From NCBI GenBank assembly GCA_022559845.1, contig CM040117.1:142356732-142420731 (forward strand): DNA of 64,000 nt, in the 5' to 3' direction. Of this stretch, positions 46,701-57,713 are shown piece after piece (the stretch's first letter is position 1; each line of letters opens with the position of its first letter). Below the pieces are notes generated by a model. The model saw only the letters and a program-made list of their open reading frames with translations, was not told where the DNA came from and did not search any database. The translations under genes and the position numbers were made by a program. This stretch comes from Amorphophallus konjac (taxonomy: Eukaryota; Streptophyta; Magnoliopsida; Alismatales; Araceae).

Positions 46701-47456
46701 TTTCCAGTAGAAAATAGTCTTCCAGATGACCGCAAGAGCACCCAGAACAATAGTTTGGAACTTAATCTCCACCCCTCCTGGCCGGCCAGAAAGGTTGTGT
46801 CTCGTGCACTAAGTCCTGTAAACCTGCGAGAGAGTGTAGACAGCAAAAAAAATAACCCAATTAGCCCTTGGGCAAGTGTAGTATCTATAACTCAATTAAG
46901 CTAATATGCATGAAGGAAGGGTGAATACCTGGGAGGTTTGGGTTTTTTAACCCCTATAGGGGCGTGAAAAAGATGGGAGGATGTTTTAAAAAGATGATAG
47001 AATGTAGAGAACATGGAGAAAAGAAGAGGGAAGATGCTATGGATGCAAAGAACAATGAACCAAACTAAAGAAGAAAAACCACAAACTAGACCAAAGGAAC
47101 TGAATACTCCCTGGACTAGAAGCTTGGTGGACGTGGAAGAAGCTTCTCCTTGGTTGGGAATGACTCTGGAACACAGCAGCACTTCGACGCAATCTCCAAA
47201 AATCTCCTCCTCAAGCCATGAACTCAAGGGTCCTATTTATGGGCCCTCAAACCCTAGGTTCGAGTTGGAGGAATAATGACTCGAAAATAGGCTTGAAACT
47301 AGATAATCCTTGAAGATAATACACCCAAGAGTCCATCGCATCAAATAGAAGGTTTTGGGAGCCTCTGGTGAGAGAGAAATCAAAGATTAAAGGACTCTAA
47401 TTCGACCACGTCCGAGCAAAGTAAGAACAGCAGAGCAGGACTCTCTATCTACACTA

Positions 47457-47626
47457 GCGGTCTTGCGATAGGTCGCTAGCCACAAGAAACGGTCATGCGA
47501 TTGACCGCTAGGAACACGCGTCCAGAAGAAGATAAGATCAAAGAGACCCAAAAGGACTCTCTGCCCATTAGCGGTCTCGCGATGGACCGCCAACGCCTAC
47601 CTAACGGTCGTGCGATAGACCGCTAG
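47457..47626. repeat. Palindrome array AGCGGTC/GACCGCT in Tat-2 LTR
   Basis: Four units: AGCGGTC-N8-GGTCGCT, AACGGTC-N8-GACCGCT, AGCGGTC-N8-GACCGCC and AACGGTC-N8-GACCGCT, paired two by two about 95 bp apart. Spacers are 8 bases and often contain GCGAT. Confidence 0.85.
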
Positions 47627-47884
47627 GGGAGAGGACATGGCAAAAGAGATAAAGGCTAATAAATCCACAATTTAATCCACAAAATAATCCTCATTAGCCC
47701 TTATCTAGTCCCAATAAGGTGAAGTGATGAGAAATCAATGGAGCAAGGTTCAACCAAGGAGAATGACCCATAAAATTAGGCCCAAGATTGACCAAAAATG
47801 GCCCAATAAGTGGTGAATAACTCGGGACATCATAAAAAATAGATAAGAGATGACCCAACTCATTGGTCATAAAACGAGTGTCAA

Positions 47885-49156
47885 CGGATGCCCCTCCTTA
47901 ACGTCCTCTTTGCAGGGGAGCGAGCAAAGGTGAAGTGAAAGTGACATGGAACATGGAGGTGAAGCGAAAATGAAGCGGAGTGAACTGGAAAGTAGGCGTT
48001 AAGGTAAATCGACACCCGTCCTCAACCAATGAGCGATAGGAATCCTCCGGAAAACTTCGAACCAATCACAAGGTACGGCAAAACCGAATGACGCATGCCT
48101 GGAGGAACTAACAACTAAAGGAAAGAAAAAACACGACCAACCTCCTCACTGGAACACACAACTGATAGGCAATCGGAGCAATAGGAAAAGTAAAGAGACG
48201 AGCAACTAAACTCCAAACAGGAATCCTCAGCTAACCAAACCGAGCAAAAGGCCGAAGGAAACCTTCCAACTCAAAGTGGAATGACTCTCCTTACTCAAAA
48301 CCATGGACACACATCTATCCACCATTACTGAGACACTTGGACAGATGAGGGCACATGAATGGTCAAAGATGCATATGATGCATGCTGGGCTAAAATAAAA
48401 GAAATCATCAAAACGAATGCAAAGAAAGGATAAAATAGAAAGTACTCGAGAATAGTATTGCTAGACTGGACAAATCAAGGTCAAGACACTATATGCAACC
48501 ACGGCGTGTAAGATAGAACCATCGTCCCCCAACTCTTCCAACCTAACGGCCTATCCAACGATTAAACACGTGCACTTAGATCATCATCATTTTTGTTAAA
48601 GGGGAACATCAGATCCTAGAACACATGAATGACCAGTTGGTTCTTGAGGTAATATATCATAAGTACCATATAGTAATGCATTAAGGGACTAGGGATCGAA
48701 ATACTTACCTGACTTACCTACTTGGCGAGAAAATGATGGCATTTATATGATGGCATTTGTAATTTTGACAATGAAAAGGGTTAGCCATCAATAATAAGAT
48801 ATAAACATTAAGTAAACTCAAGATATGAACCATACTTAAGAATAAATCATTTTCAGTCATTTCAAAATATCAGCCAAAACGGTCTAGGAAAGAACCGCTA
48901 GAAGATAAGTAATGGTCATGCAACAATTGCTAGCCAAGGCGGTTCACATTCCTCGAGGTAAATGGCTCAGAGGAACAACGATCTTGGGAATGACCGCTAA
49001 CGATTTTGGGTAGTGGTCTAGCGATAGACCGCTAGGACCTGGGAGATTTTAAAAATCCAGAAACACCTGTTCAATCTCTCACACGCTCATTTCACTCAAC
49101 CCAACCGAAAACCCACCTCTGGCTACTCCGTCCACTCCACCCCACCGGCGACCACC
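47885..49156. other. Tat-2 PPT and non-coding 3' region with palindromes
   Basis: The PPT complement (cccctcctt core, 47885-47905) lies beside the LTR. No gene in the next 1.2 kb. A palindrome array at about 48876-49035 has four units (e.g. AACGGTC-N7-GAACCGCT, AGTGGTC-N8-GACCGCT), ending about 120 bp before exon 1 of the PMD gene. Confidence 0.6.
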
Positions 49157-51521
49157 GTGACCCAGTCTCCCACCCTCAAAATGGTGATGAAACGGGCCGT
49201 AAAACACCTTCAGCGGCGGATAGAGGCGGAACAGACATCATCAACGGCGAAGGTGAACCCACTGGCGGAGGAAGAAAGACCGGCGGCCAAACCGGAGGGA
49301 GAAGAAGCTCCCATGGCGGAGGAGGGCCCTATGGAGGTACAGCAAGAAGATGAGGTGGCCGAGGAGACGCCGGCAACGGCGGCGGCCGGACGACCATCGG
49401 AGGTAGGCTGTGAGCCCTAAAAATTCCAATTTTTTTTCATTTTTTATATTTTTTTTGAATGTGTGCATGCATATGGAACGGAAGGGAAATGGGTCTAGGG
49501 ACCCATTAGAATGCTTTGTAGGCCATTTCCACGAACTGGGGAAACGGGGCAAACATTGCCCGGTCTTTGGGTTCCTAGCGGTCGTTGCAGTGACCGCTAG
49601 TGAAAGTGGCGGTCTAGGGAGGACCGCTAATGGATAAGAAACGGTCAAATCATCACCGCTAGGGAAACAGAGAGGTTCTGATTTTTATTTTAAAATGAAA
49701 TGCAAATGCTATTATGCTTGAATTTTATGGATGACTAACCCAAATTTATTTACATGAATGCAGGGGAAGAGGAAGACCCGCATTTCGTGGCTGCAAGTCT
49801 GGGTGGTTTATTTAGCCTTACCGGATTATCAGAGGGACATATTAGCAGTAATGGGGTTCGGGGAACTCCTCAGCATAGAAGTGATGCGAATTGACATAGC
49901 TCTGCTATATGCACTCCACGACATATGGGACCCGATCAGTAGGGCATTTTTATTTTCATGGGGTCATATGATCCCGACTCTAGAGGATGTTGCCTGGATC
50001 ACATGCTTGAGAGTATATGGAGCTCCAGTGACTAGATGGACGTATGTAGACTATCGGGTAGAGGCAAAGGAGCTTTTGGGACTAGAGCTGATGAGCCCTG
50101 GTTGACACTCCTCGATGCTGGCATGGGTGACTCTCCAGGAGAGTCTGGGACTGATGGGAGCAGGGATCAGTGTTGGCGAGCTGCCAGAGGAGCATTTGGG
50201 TAGATTGATCGATCGGGCCCGAGAGAGAGTGTCCGTGGGATTGGGGCAAGAGGGGGACATGACCCTCCGTCGCTTCCTGATACTGCTGTTCGGGAAGTTA
50301 CTTTTTTTGACGAGGGTAGATGGAGTGACTGTCAGACTCCTCCCACTACTGCAGGATTTGGACGGAGTTGGCAGATATGCATGGGGAGCTGCAGTGTTGG
50401 CATTCTTGTTCGACTCCCTTAGCATGACCGACCGATAGACCATGCTAGGTAGGTTCACACCTCTTCTTCAGGTAAATGATTTTAACTCTAAATGCTTATG
50501 CTTATGAATATGCCTATGATCATGATATGCTGACATCTAACTTATGTAGGTTTGGAGCTACTTGCACCTTTCGGGCCTAGGACGGGGCAAGGAGGTACAT
50601 CGGGACCGGGTACCCATCGCCAGGCGGTGGATGGTGGTACGAGACGTAGGATCACTGCGGCGCCTAATGCGGGCGATTCAGGACGACATGGACACTTTCC
50701 CATATGCATCGGTAAGTTTCCAAACTTAACCCTTCTAAATGCAATTAAATGCACTTAAATGCTTTTTATATGCTGATTAATGCTGACATTGAATGTTGAC
50801 TTTTCAGGTGCGCTGGACACCGTATCGGGATGAGGACCATGAGGGACAGCCTTGGGTGGAGGCGGCCTTGGCATATGGAGGATGGGAGATCTAGCTGCAC
50901 TACTTTAACATCATCGAGCCTCTGCACTTCCGACTGATCATGAGGACACGCGGGGTTCACCAGCCTGAGGTAGAGTTTCCAGCCAGAGACGATGAGCGGA
51001 TCGGGCGATCCTCCCGAGGCATGAGCAGCGACATCGACTGGGTGACGAGAGCAGTGGACCAAGTCAGAGATTGGACCCGCTGAGGCAGAGTGGTCCGAGC
51101 CCAGGTGACGAGCGACGAGGCATACCTAAGGGCTTACGCCCGAAGGTACAGCGATCAGGTGTTCTGCGGTACTCGATGACCGATAATATTCTCTAAACCA
51201 TGCTTCTTTAATTAATTATAAATGCACTGACTCATGGACTTCCTATATGCAGCTAGACCCGCAGGGATGCAAAGCCGAGCTCCAGGGTCTCCTGCACTCC
51301 ACCATCCAGCAGAGGGACTAGTTCCAGCGCTCGCTGGAGCTACTGGTGAGTTCTAAACCATAGACTTAATTATGCAAAGTGATTATGCATGTGACTGCCT
51401 ATGTTTCCTAAAATGTCGAGAGCTGAGGGAGCAGAGCGGACCGGACAAGATGCTCCATCATTGTCATCGCAGCCAACGGCAGACCGGGCTGAGAGGGACT
51501 TAGCTCAAGCTCCTCAAGAGA
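49157..51521 (+). pseudogene. Antisense PMD gene of Tat-2, six exons, decayed
   Basis: Exons by splice signals: 49157-49402 (acidic, Ala/Glu-rich, ATG at 49181 or the upstream start), 49764-50471 (PMD core), 50550-50711, 50808 to about 51177, 51253-51345 and about 51416-51521. The core reads ALHDIWDPISRAF, then MIPTLEDVAWIT and WGAAVLAFLF...RFTPLLQ, the classical PMD blocks; exon 4 starts VRWTPYRDEDHEGQPWV, matching exon 4 of the Tat-1 gene (VIWTPYAMED...PWV). Stops at about 50103 (TGA), 50436 (TAG) and 50893 (TAG) and others inactivate it. It opposes pol. PMD proteins of hosts take part in silencing transposons; whether the element copy interferes with that is inference. Confidence 0.75.
49576..49661. 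repeat. Palindrome array inside intron 1 of the Tat-2 PMD gene
   Basis: Three units: AGCGGTC-N8-GACCGCT, GGCGGTC-N7-GACCGCT and AACGGTC-N8-ACCGCT, in the intron between 49402 and 49764; the same place where Tat-1 has its own array. Confidence 0.85.
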
Positions 51522-51639
51522 GGTAAGTTCAAGTCAACTTCATGAATTTCTAAATTTTCTGAACTTTCTTCTTCTCATGGCATTCCTTCTCTTCTTTTCC
51601 TCTCTTTTCTTCTTTTTCCTTACCTCCTGCCTTGCCTAA

Positions 51640-52840
51640 GGTGCTACTCTAACCTGAAGTGGGTGGCTCCCTTGATAAAAGAGCTTCCTTTAGAAGTCAC
51701 CTCCATTCTAAGGGCATGCACCTACAACCTTTGTTAGTCTTGGCCAAGAATTTCCATAAACTTTCATATGATTGGCCTAGCATTTCAGCCCTTGTGGAGT
51801 TGTGGCACCCCCAAACACACACATTCATTTTCCCATTCTTTGAAGCCACCATCCTTACAGAGGAAGTAGAGACCTACCTAGCCCTTCCTAAGACTAAGGT
51901 GGGGGATGAAGAATTGGTGTGTCACACGGTCGAACCAATAGACCCCTCTCTAATCTTAGGGGATTTCATTCATAGCCCAAAGGATGTTAGGACAATGATA
52001 AGCCCACGCCACATTCATTTGATCCCTATGGCCCAATGGATCTTTGCTTATTGTAAAAATAAGAGCGGGAGGTTTGAAGCCATAGCCAAGGCTACCTCAA
52101 TTTGCTTATGTGGGGTTTTTCTCTTTTCTACCATGGACCACATCTTAGATATCCAAAACCTTAGCATCATTAATGGCTTGTGGCGGGGCTTGTCCATTTC
52201 TCAGGTCATTCTTTCATACCTTTATGAGGGCCTTAGCTCAACTTGCTTGGGAGGGCCTCTCTTAGGGTCCATGATTGTCCTTGAGTGTTGGTTGGGAGTT
52301 AGGCTCAAATGCTTACCCAAGGAGGATGTTCCTTTAGCTAGCCGTATATTTGGGAGCAACCCACTCTTCTATATAGGAGGCACTTTTGGGTTCTCTTCAT
52401 AGGGTGAGTGCTAGACGGCAGACAAGAAAACAAGAGATGAATGGCGCCTCTTCCTCAACACATTGCCAATTGATAAATTCATGATGCGACCGCGGCTTCT
52501 TCAAGGCACTACTCTGAGATCACCCCGGTGACTGGGCCTAGACCTACAGCTAGTGGGGAATACCACCTTGGCCATCTACAACCCTCACCGGTGCTACTTG
52601 CAAATCGGGCTACCCCGTACTAAGGTTCCAACACTATCACACTACCCTTTCCTTCAAGCAAGGAAGATCAGGACCGAGGAGGATGAACGAGTAGTCCAGA
52701 GCGCTCTGACTATGTGGGAGATCAGCCACGTCTGTATCTTGCAAGCGGAGGTGATAGAAAATGAAGAGGAATACCGGGCTTATGTGAAAGAGCTACGCAA
52801 GATCTGGCCTTACGCGGACAAAAAATTGAATGTATTTTGA
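51640..52840 (+). pseudogene. DUF7745-like gene of Tat-2
   Basis: A 247-codon open part (51659-52402) is followed by broken sequence and a second part (52553-52840). The first part has WPSISALVELWHPQTHTFIFPFFEATILTEEVETYLALP, resembling the start of plant DUF7745-type proteins (a WxP, HTF and EEV pattern shared with PMD proteins), then an alpha/beta-like region with IHLIPMAQWIFAYCKN. The second part ends with IGLPRTKVP and a helical tail, homologous to the fragment at 45890-46300. No clear ATG is at the start; an upstream exon or frameshift near 51700 is likely. It lies 3' of the PMD gene on the same strand and may once have been part of it or a separate captured gene. Confidence 0.5.
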
Positions 52841-52977
52841 TTTTCTTGATGTGAACTTTACACTTTTATTGATAGCATGATGTACCATGAACCTTGGATG
52901 AATAAATGAGAAGTTTGCTTGAAATAATGTGCAATGGACTTGTGGTTTTGGCATGAAGTAGAGTTTTCTGTCTGGTA

Positions 52978-53240
52978 TACGGTCTAGCACACGACCGCTA
53001 GTGTAAGGAAAACGGTCTAGTGATAGACCGCTAAGGATAGGGCTCAAAAAACACTCAGTGTTTCTGGTCCTCGGGAATGGCTAGCGGTCGCCATTAGACC
53101 GCCATGAAAGGATAAACGGTCTGTCGAAGGACCGCCAAGGAGAAGAAACAAAGAAACCTGAGAATTTAGTTCTCGGGTGAGAATAGCGGTCTTATCACGA
53201 CCGCGAGTGAAAGGTTAGCAGTCAAACAAAGGACCGCTAG
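52978..53240. repeat. Palindrome array downstream of the Tat-2 antisense genes
   Basis: Six units in 260 bp, e.g. AACGGTC-N8-GACCGCT (near 53012), AGCGGTC-N7-GACCGCC (near 53083), AACGGTC-N8-GACCGCC (near 53115), AGCGGTC-N7-GACCGCG (near 53185). Arms are kept while spacers differ. Confidence 0.85.
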
Positions 53241-53464
53241 GAACAGGAGATGGAGAAACTTGAGAGCTTCGAATCCTGGGGAATTAGACCTATAGTTGCA
53301 CACACTTAAAACACGAAACAAGTTAGATATGTTCTTAGACTCAACCCCTTGCCTGCAGCAAGTTAGAGAATAACCAATTCTTGATATTTGGTAAAGGGGT
53401 GTAGCCTTATTAAATAGGCAGAAAATGTAAAAATATTAATGCAAATGCATGCTATGCAATGATG

Positions 53465-53665
53465 ATGATATTTTTGGAATTTTAAAAATATTTAATTTTT
53501 TGCGGGCTTTTGAAATAACTAAATTTTTTGGTTTTTTAAATTTTTGATTTTTTGGGTTTTGAAATATCTAATTTTTTGGGGGTTTTAAAATATCTGATTT
53601 TTTGGGTTTTGAAATTTTTGATTTTTTGGGTTTTAAAATTTCTGATTTTTTTGGCCTTTTGAAAG
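53465..53665. repeat. T-rich minisatellite
   Basis: About seven degenerate copies of a 26-34 bp unit with the core GATTTTTTGGGTTTTGAAAT. It lies between pol and the antisense gene 3' end. Confidence 0.8.
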
Positions 53666-54408
53666 CCAATTCCGTCCCGGCAACAAGAGCCCTACCTTTC
53701 TCACTAGGAATCTTCTAAAGCTGGCGTGCTTTTTGTGGTGACGACCCCTGGCCAGGGTCAATCTGTATGACTGTGCTTCTACTGAGGCCATACCTAGGGC
53801 ACTGTCTGGTCCTAAAAGAAAAATAGAATTTAGGAGGTAAGCTTAGGCCAGGTATAAAGGTTTTTAGGGTTTGAGTCTCTTTCATGACAACCGTTTTAGA
53901 GATTCGATTTGTTTCGTCAGGGCTTTGTGTCCATCATCGAACCTTTATCCACCCTAGACACGCATACGATTGGGCTCATAATGTCCCACGAGGAAACTAT
54001 ACTGCCACTCTTGTCATGCCTAGTTTTATACTTTTGATCTTTTGGAGATGTGCTCTTAATTTTGCTTTGATTTGCTCCTTTCTTCTTTGTTTTGATGTTA
54101 CAGTTGCTTTTTTCTTTTCTTGTGGACTCAGGTCATAACGGATTACCTCTATTTGAGACCTCCTCTCGTCAGGGTGTCTAGATTAGTCATCACCCACTTA
54201 TGTACCTTTTGCCCCTAGATTCAGCCGAGGAGAGAAACAGACAGGGACCTTGACTTCCCCTAGGCATGGCCAAGGAGAAACAATGTCTACATGATGGGGA
54301 ATCCGACCAGGGATGTCATGAAGTGTGTGATTTGCCAAACTCGGGGTCCTCCTTCGTGATCGAGGAAAAGGGAAAGTTTGCTACCAGGCTTTCATTAGCA
54401 TGTCTCTA

Positions 54409-55377
54409 ATGAAAAAAATGTTTAAGATACAACCCATTCCAAGCGTGAGACATCTCCTCACCTTCTGCGTTGACTAAGCGATATGCGTTCCCTGGATAAG
54501 CCTCTCAAACGACAAACAGACCTTCCCAGTTAGGTTGTAATTTGGACCTAGGACCTCCGGACCTAATAAATTTTTATTTCAAAACCATATCACCTACTTG
54601 AAATTTGTGTTTGATTACCTTCTTTTGAAAATAACGCGAAACACTTTTTTGATAAACAGACACATGATCGGCCGCATTCATCCTCTTCTCATCCAAGAGT
54701 TCCAGCTGAACGAGCAACGCCTCTCGACGTTCATCAGGATTAAGTTCCTTATCGAGCTGTACCCTTAGGGAAGGGACTAAGACCTCATATGGGAGCACTG
54801 CCTCCATCTCGTAGGTGAGTGCATAGGGAGTTTGCCCCGTAGGAGTACAGACGGAGGTACGGTAAGCCCATAGAGCTTCCACTAATCATTCGGGCCAATC
54901 AAAAAATTTGTGAGATTCACGTGTTTTCTTTATGATTTTAAGAATGGTTTTATTAGTGGCCTCGGCTTGATTGTTTGCCTTGAGGATAATATGGATATGA
55001 ATGATGCAGTGCAATATTGAAATTCTTACATAGGTCCTGGAGCTCTTGAGAGATGAACTGGGGTCCATTGTCGGTGACGATGCTGCTTGGTACTTCGAAT
55101 CGCGAGATAATATTCTTCATGATGAAGTAGCACACCGTGGTAGCTTTAATCCCCGCGTACGCTTCCGTTTCGGCCCATTTGGTGAAGTACTCAGTGGCGG
55201 TAAGGATGAAGGATTTCTGCTTGATGTGAGAATTGGGATCACCGAGTGGACTGATTATGTGTAAAGCCCACATGGAGAATAGCCAAGGAGCAGAAAGAGG
55301 ATGAAGAGATGAAGCTGGAGCATGAATTTTATCAACGTGGAGTTGGCATTTAAGACACCTCCGGACATAGAGGGAGC
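54409..55377 (-). pseudogene. Tat-2 integrase remnant
   Basis: Minus-strand frames encode the second half of the zinc site (RRCLKCQLHVDKIHAPAS), the core with TDNGPQF (near 55060) and the third acidic residue in QAEATNK after a frameshift near 54970, and the C-terminal domain to about 54409 (NWEGLFVV, NAYRLV). Stops at about 54888, 54573 and others. It is clearly related to the Tat-1 integrase (shared KSFILTA.EYFTKWAE block). The upstream pol is removed at 55378 by the Sirevirus LTR. Confidence 0.85.
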
Positions 55378-56420
55378 TGTTGTGTAGTGGACAGCGGATC
55401 TAGAGGAGAGGGGTGAATAGATCAGCTCCACTTTTCACAATGCGGCCCTCTAAACAGCTAGTTAAAATGAATTACAGCGGAATAGAAACTAGCTTCCAAG
55501 TATGCTATGATTCACTTAGCAAGATAAGCAAGATATATAATAATTCGATCCTAAGCATGCACTTAGAACGATTCAATCACATAAGCAAACCATGCTAGAT
55601 AGGATTTTTAAGGTGGTTCGGACTGAATCCTCAGCCCTACGTCCACCCCTCACCAAAACCCGGTGAGGCTTCACTTGTGCAGCGCACCAAACCGCAAATC
55701 GGAAACTACCGATTGCCTTCCTACTCACCACCTGGTAGGGACGTCAACTGCAAATTGGAACACCCTCCAATTGCCTTCCTACTAACCACCGGTAGGGATA
55801 AATCACACTTTCAATGTTTAACAATAATGAAAATGAAACAAATGTGAAGGAACTAAAACAAGAGATTGAGTTATGAGTGAAAATGAATTGGCCCTTGTAT
55901 GAAATGTTGATCAGCAACAAGGCTCCTCTTAGCTTCAACTCAATCTTCTTGATTCACCCTTGATTGGATGAATGTTCTTCACGGAGTACTGTTCACGTGA
56001 ACAGTACCTCTTCCTTCAATTCTTCTCTCTTGATCTTCTCTTTGAATTTATTTGAATGAATGAAGGAGATGATGAAGTTACCTTGAATCTTGATTGCTTC
56101 TTTAGCTTTTAGGAGTTTGAATGCTTGAAATATCACCTTGAATGAACTTGAAAGAACTTGAATGGATGAAGATGATTTCCCTTGAAGAACTTGAATCAAA
56201 CCGGCTTCCTTGGATCACTTTGATAGCCTTGCTTTGATGTAATCTTCCTTGAAGATTGCTGGCTTTGATTTGAGCTTGATTCCCCTTTGATTGGATGAAG
56301 AACACCTTCACGAACTACTGTTCACGTGAATAGTAGCTCGTCTCCAAGCTCTCTTGCAACCTCCCTTGCAGCCACCCTTGTAACCACTTGAAGCATTAGG
56401 GTTTCCAACCCTCTTGTATT

Positions 56421-56432
56421 GGTTTTATAGAC
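56421..56432 (-). promoter_or_regulatory. TATA box of SIRE-2 LTR
   Basis: Minus strand GGTCTATAAAACC, 140 bp downstream of the palindrome array. Confidence 0.5.
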
Positions 56433-56567
56433 CTTGAATGGTCTATGGACAAGCCTTAGACCAGATCCACAATTTGTGGGTGATTAGGTGACTTTTGGAT
56501 TAAAGAAATCCATGTAGAATGGCCCTTTTTGAAGTTGGAAACAAAGTCAAAAATGAAGGCTCGGGCT

Positions 56568-56752
56568 GGCGGTCGACCTGCAGCTCCTGGCGGTCGACCG
56601 CCACTGAAACACCTGCAACCGGGCGATCCCTGGGAAATCCGATCGATCGCCACTGGCTGGCGGTCGATCGCCACTGAAAAACGTGCAGCCTTGGCAGTCC
56701 CTGGCTGGGGCGGTCGACCGCCCCTGTGCTGGCGGTCGACCGCCAGCTGGGC
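56568..56752. repeat. Palindrome array GGCGGTCGACCGCC in SIRE-2 LTR
   Basis: Seven to eight sites in 185 bp. Three contain the perfect 14-bp palindrome GGCGGTCGACCGCC (near 56590, 56709 and 56731); others are variants (GATCGATCGCC, GGCGGTCGATCGCC). Most are followed by ACTG or CTG. Confidence 0.9.
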
Positions 56753-57210
56753 AGAGCCCGGGTCACCCCGGGTCGGTCCGTTGGCCGCACTAGCTCTGTC
56801 GCTTGAGTCCGTTAGCCGCCCGTTCATGTCTGTGGCATCGACCTTGATTGTCTTGAAGTTTTATTACTGAGTCTTCAAGCCAAATTTTATTTCGGGGGCT
56901 CCGCCCCCGGAAACCCCCGCAAGGGGCGCTGCCCCCTTGACCCCCGCGACCTGACCGGGCAGGTCGATCCCCGCGACCTGACCGCGCAGGTTGATCCGCG
57001 TGCGAGGGCGCAACATTGAGCTTTCATGTGCATATCTGTCATGAACAAAACATCACATATGTCAGTCATAAGATAGTGGAAAAGAACAATGACTTATAGT
57101 GTTTAGCCATTATCAAAACCAAGAATACCAAATGACTCATATGATCATAGATTGATGTCGAATGACCTAATTGATCACATGATGACTCAAATGACTACAG
57201 GGGCATAACA

Positions 57211-57603
57211 TTCTCCCCCTTTTTGATGATGGCAACACTGTGAGTCATTATGGGATGGGAATGTCTAAAATGGCATAAGTTATAACACATACCACATTTG
57301 TAGATCAAGAATCATGATAGTAATAGCATGTGAATGCAATTATGAATGCTACGCTATGGGACATGAGCAGCTCAAGATCCATGAATTAAAGCGTGTGAAT
57401 GCACATATGACACATGAAGGTTTCTCTCCCTTCTCCTTTGGACTCAATGCACTCTCCCCCTTTGGACAACACTTATGACATAGCTCTTAGCTCTAATGAA
57501 GGACTCACACAAAGAATTCTCCCCCTTTGCCATCAGCAAAAAGGAGTGATTAAGGAAACTGTTTGTGAGACCAGAGCTGAAAGGAGTGAAGAGCAAGCCA
57601 TTA
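57211..57603. other. SIRE-2 PPT and internal remainder
   Basis: The PPT complement TTCTCCCCCTTTTTGATGATG begins at 57211. Two further tracts of the type CTCCCCCTTT are at 57451-57466 and 57517-57533. No gene; cut at 57604. Confidence 0.7.
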
Positions 57604-57713
57604 TGTAGCAACCCTGATAAATTTAAAAGGAATAAATAAATCAAAATAGATTAAAAGATTTAGTAAATAAACGAAAGAGCTTGGAATAAAAATAATTAAA
57701 CCCTGATGAAAAT

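Larger units (their letters stand above)
46390..47884 (-). repeat. Probable 3' LTR of Tat-2
   Basis: Minus strand start TGACACTCGTTTTATGACC at 47884 follows a purine-rich tract. It contains a palindrome array (47457-47626), a TATA-like CCATAAATAGG (about 47232-47245) some 210 bp downstream, and one more palindrome at 46679-46700. No coding content is convincing. The left edge is a guess; no second LTR copy is available. Confidence 0.45.
52841..54408. other. Tat-2 spacer between convergent genes
   Basis: No gene. It holds a palindrome array (52978-53240), a T-rich minisatellite (53465-53665) and nothing else recognised. Confidence 0.65.
46300..55377 (-). mobile_element. Second Tat-type element (Tat-2), 5' part missing
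   Basis: In minus orientation: integrase remnant (55377-54409), spacer, antisense genes on the plus strand (49157-52840), PPT (47885-47905) and a 3' LTR starting TGACACTCG at 47884. The left LTR edge is not certain; it lies somewhere in 46280-46540. The right side is cut by a Sirevirus LTR at 55378. The order pol end, T/A-rich spacer, antisense PMD gene, PPT, LTR is the same as in Tat-1. Confidence 0.6.
55378..57210 (-). repeat. SIRE-2 3' LTR
   Basis: 1833 bp. Contains the same block as SIRE-1 (tacgtccacccctcacc near 55640 and CGGTGAGGCTTCAC), short Leu/Ser-like simple sequence (56050-56330), a TATA box CTATAAAACC at about 56421-56432 and, about 140 bp upstream of it on the minus strand, an array of palindromes. 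A CCCCGCGACCTGACCG direct repeat occurs near 56942-56990. No gene. Confidence 0.75.
55378..57603 (-). mobile_element. Second Sirevirus (SIRE-2), 3' part
   Basis: LTR 55378-57210 followed by internal sequence to 57603, where the next gypsy LTR begins. It starts TGTTATG and ends ACAACA on the minus strand. Only the 3' end is in the window. Confidence 0.75.

Noticed and set aside
46640..47227. Minus-strand frames of 68-127 codons read as exons upstream of the DUF7745 fragment
   Set aside because: They lie in sequence with LTR features (PPT, palindromes, TATA-like box) and show no similarity to the N-terminal part of the 51.7-kb gene.
47457..53240. CRISPR-like array of palindromic repeats
   Set aside because: Units are imperfect inverted repeats with changing arms and 7-8 base loops, not identical direct repeats with unique spacers, and the setting is a plant retrotransposon.
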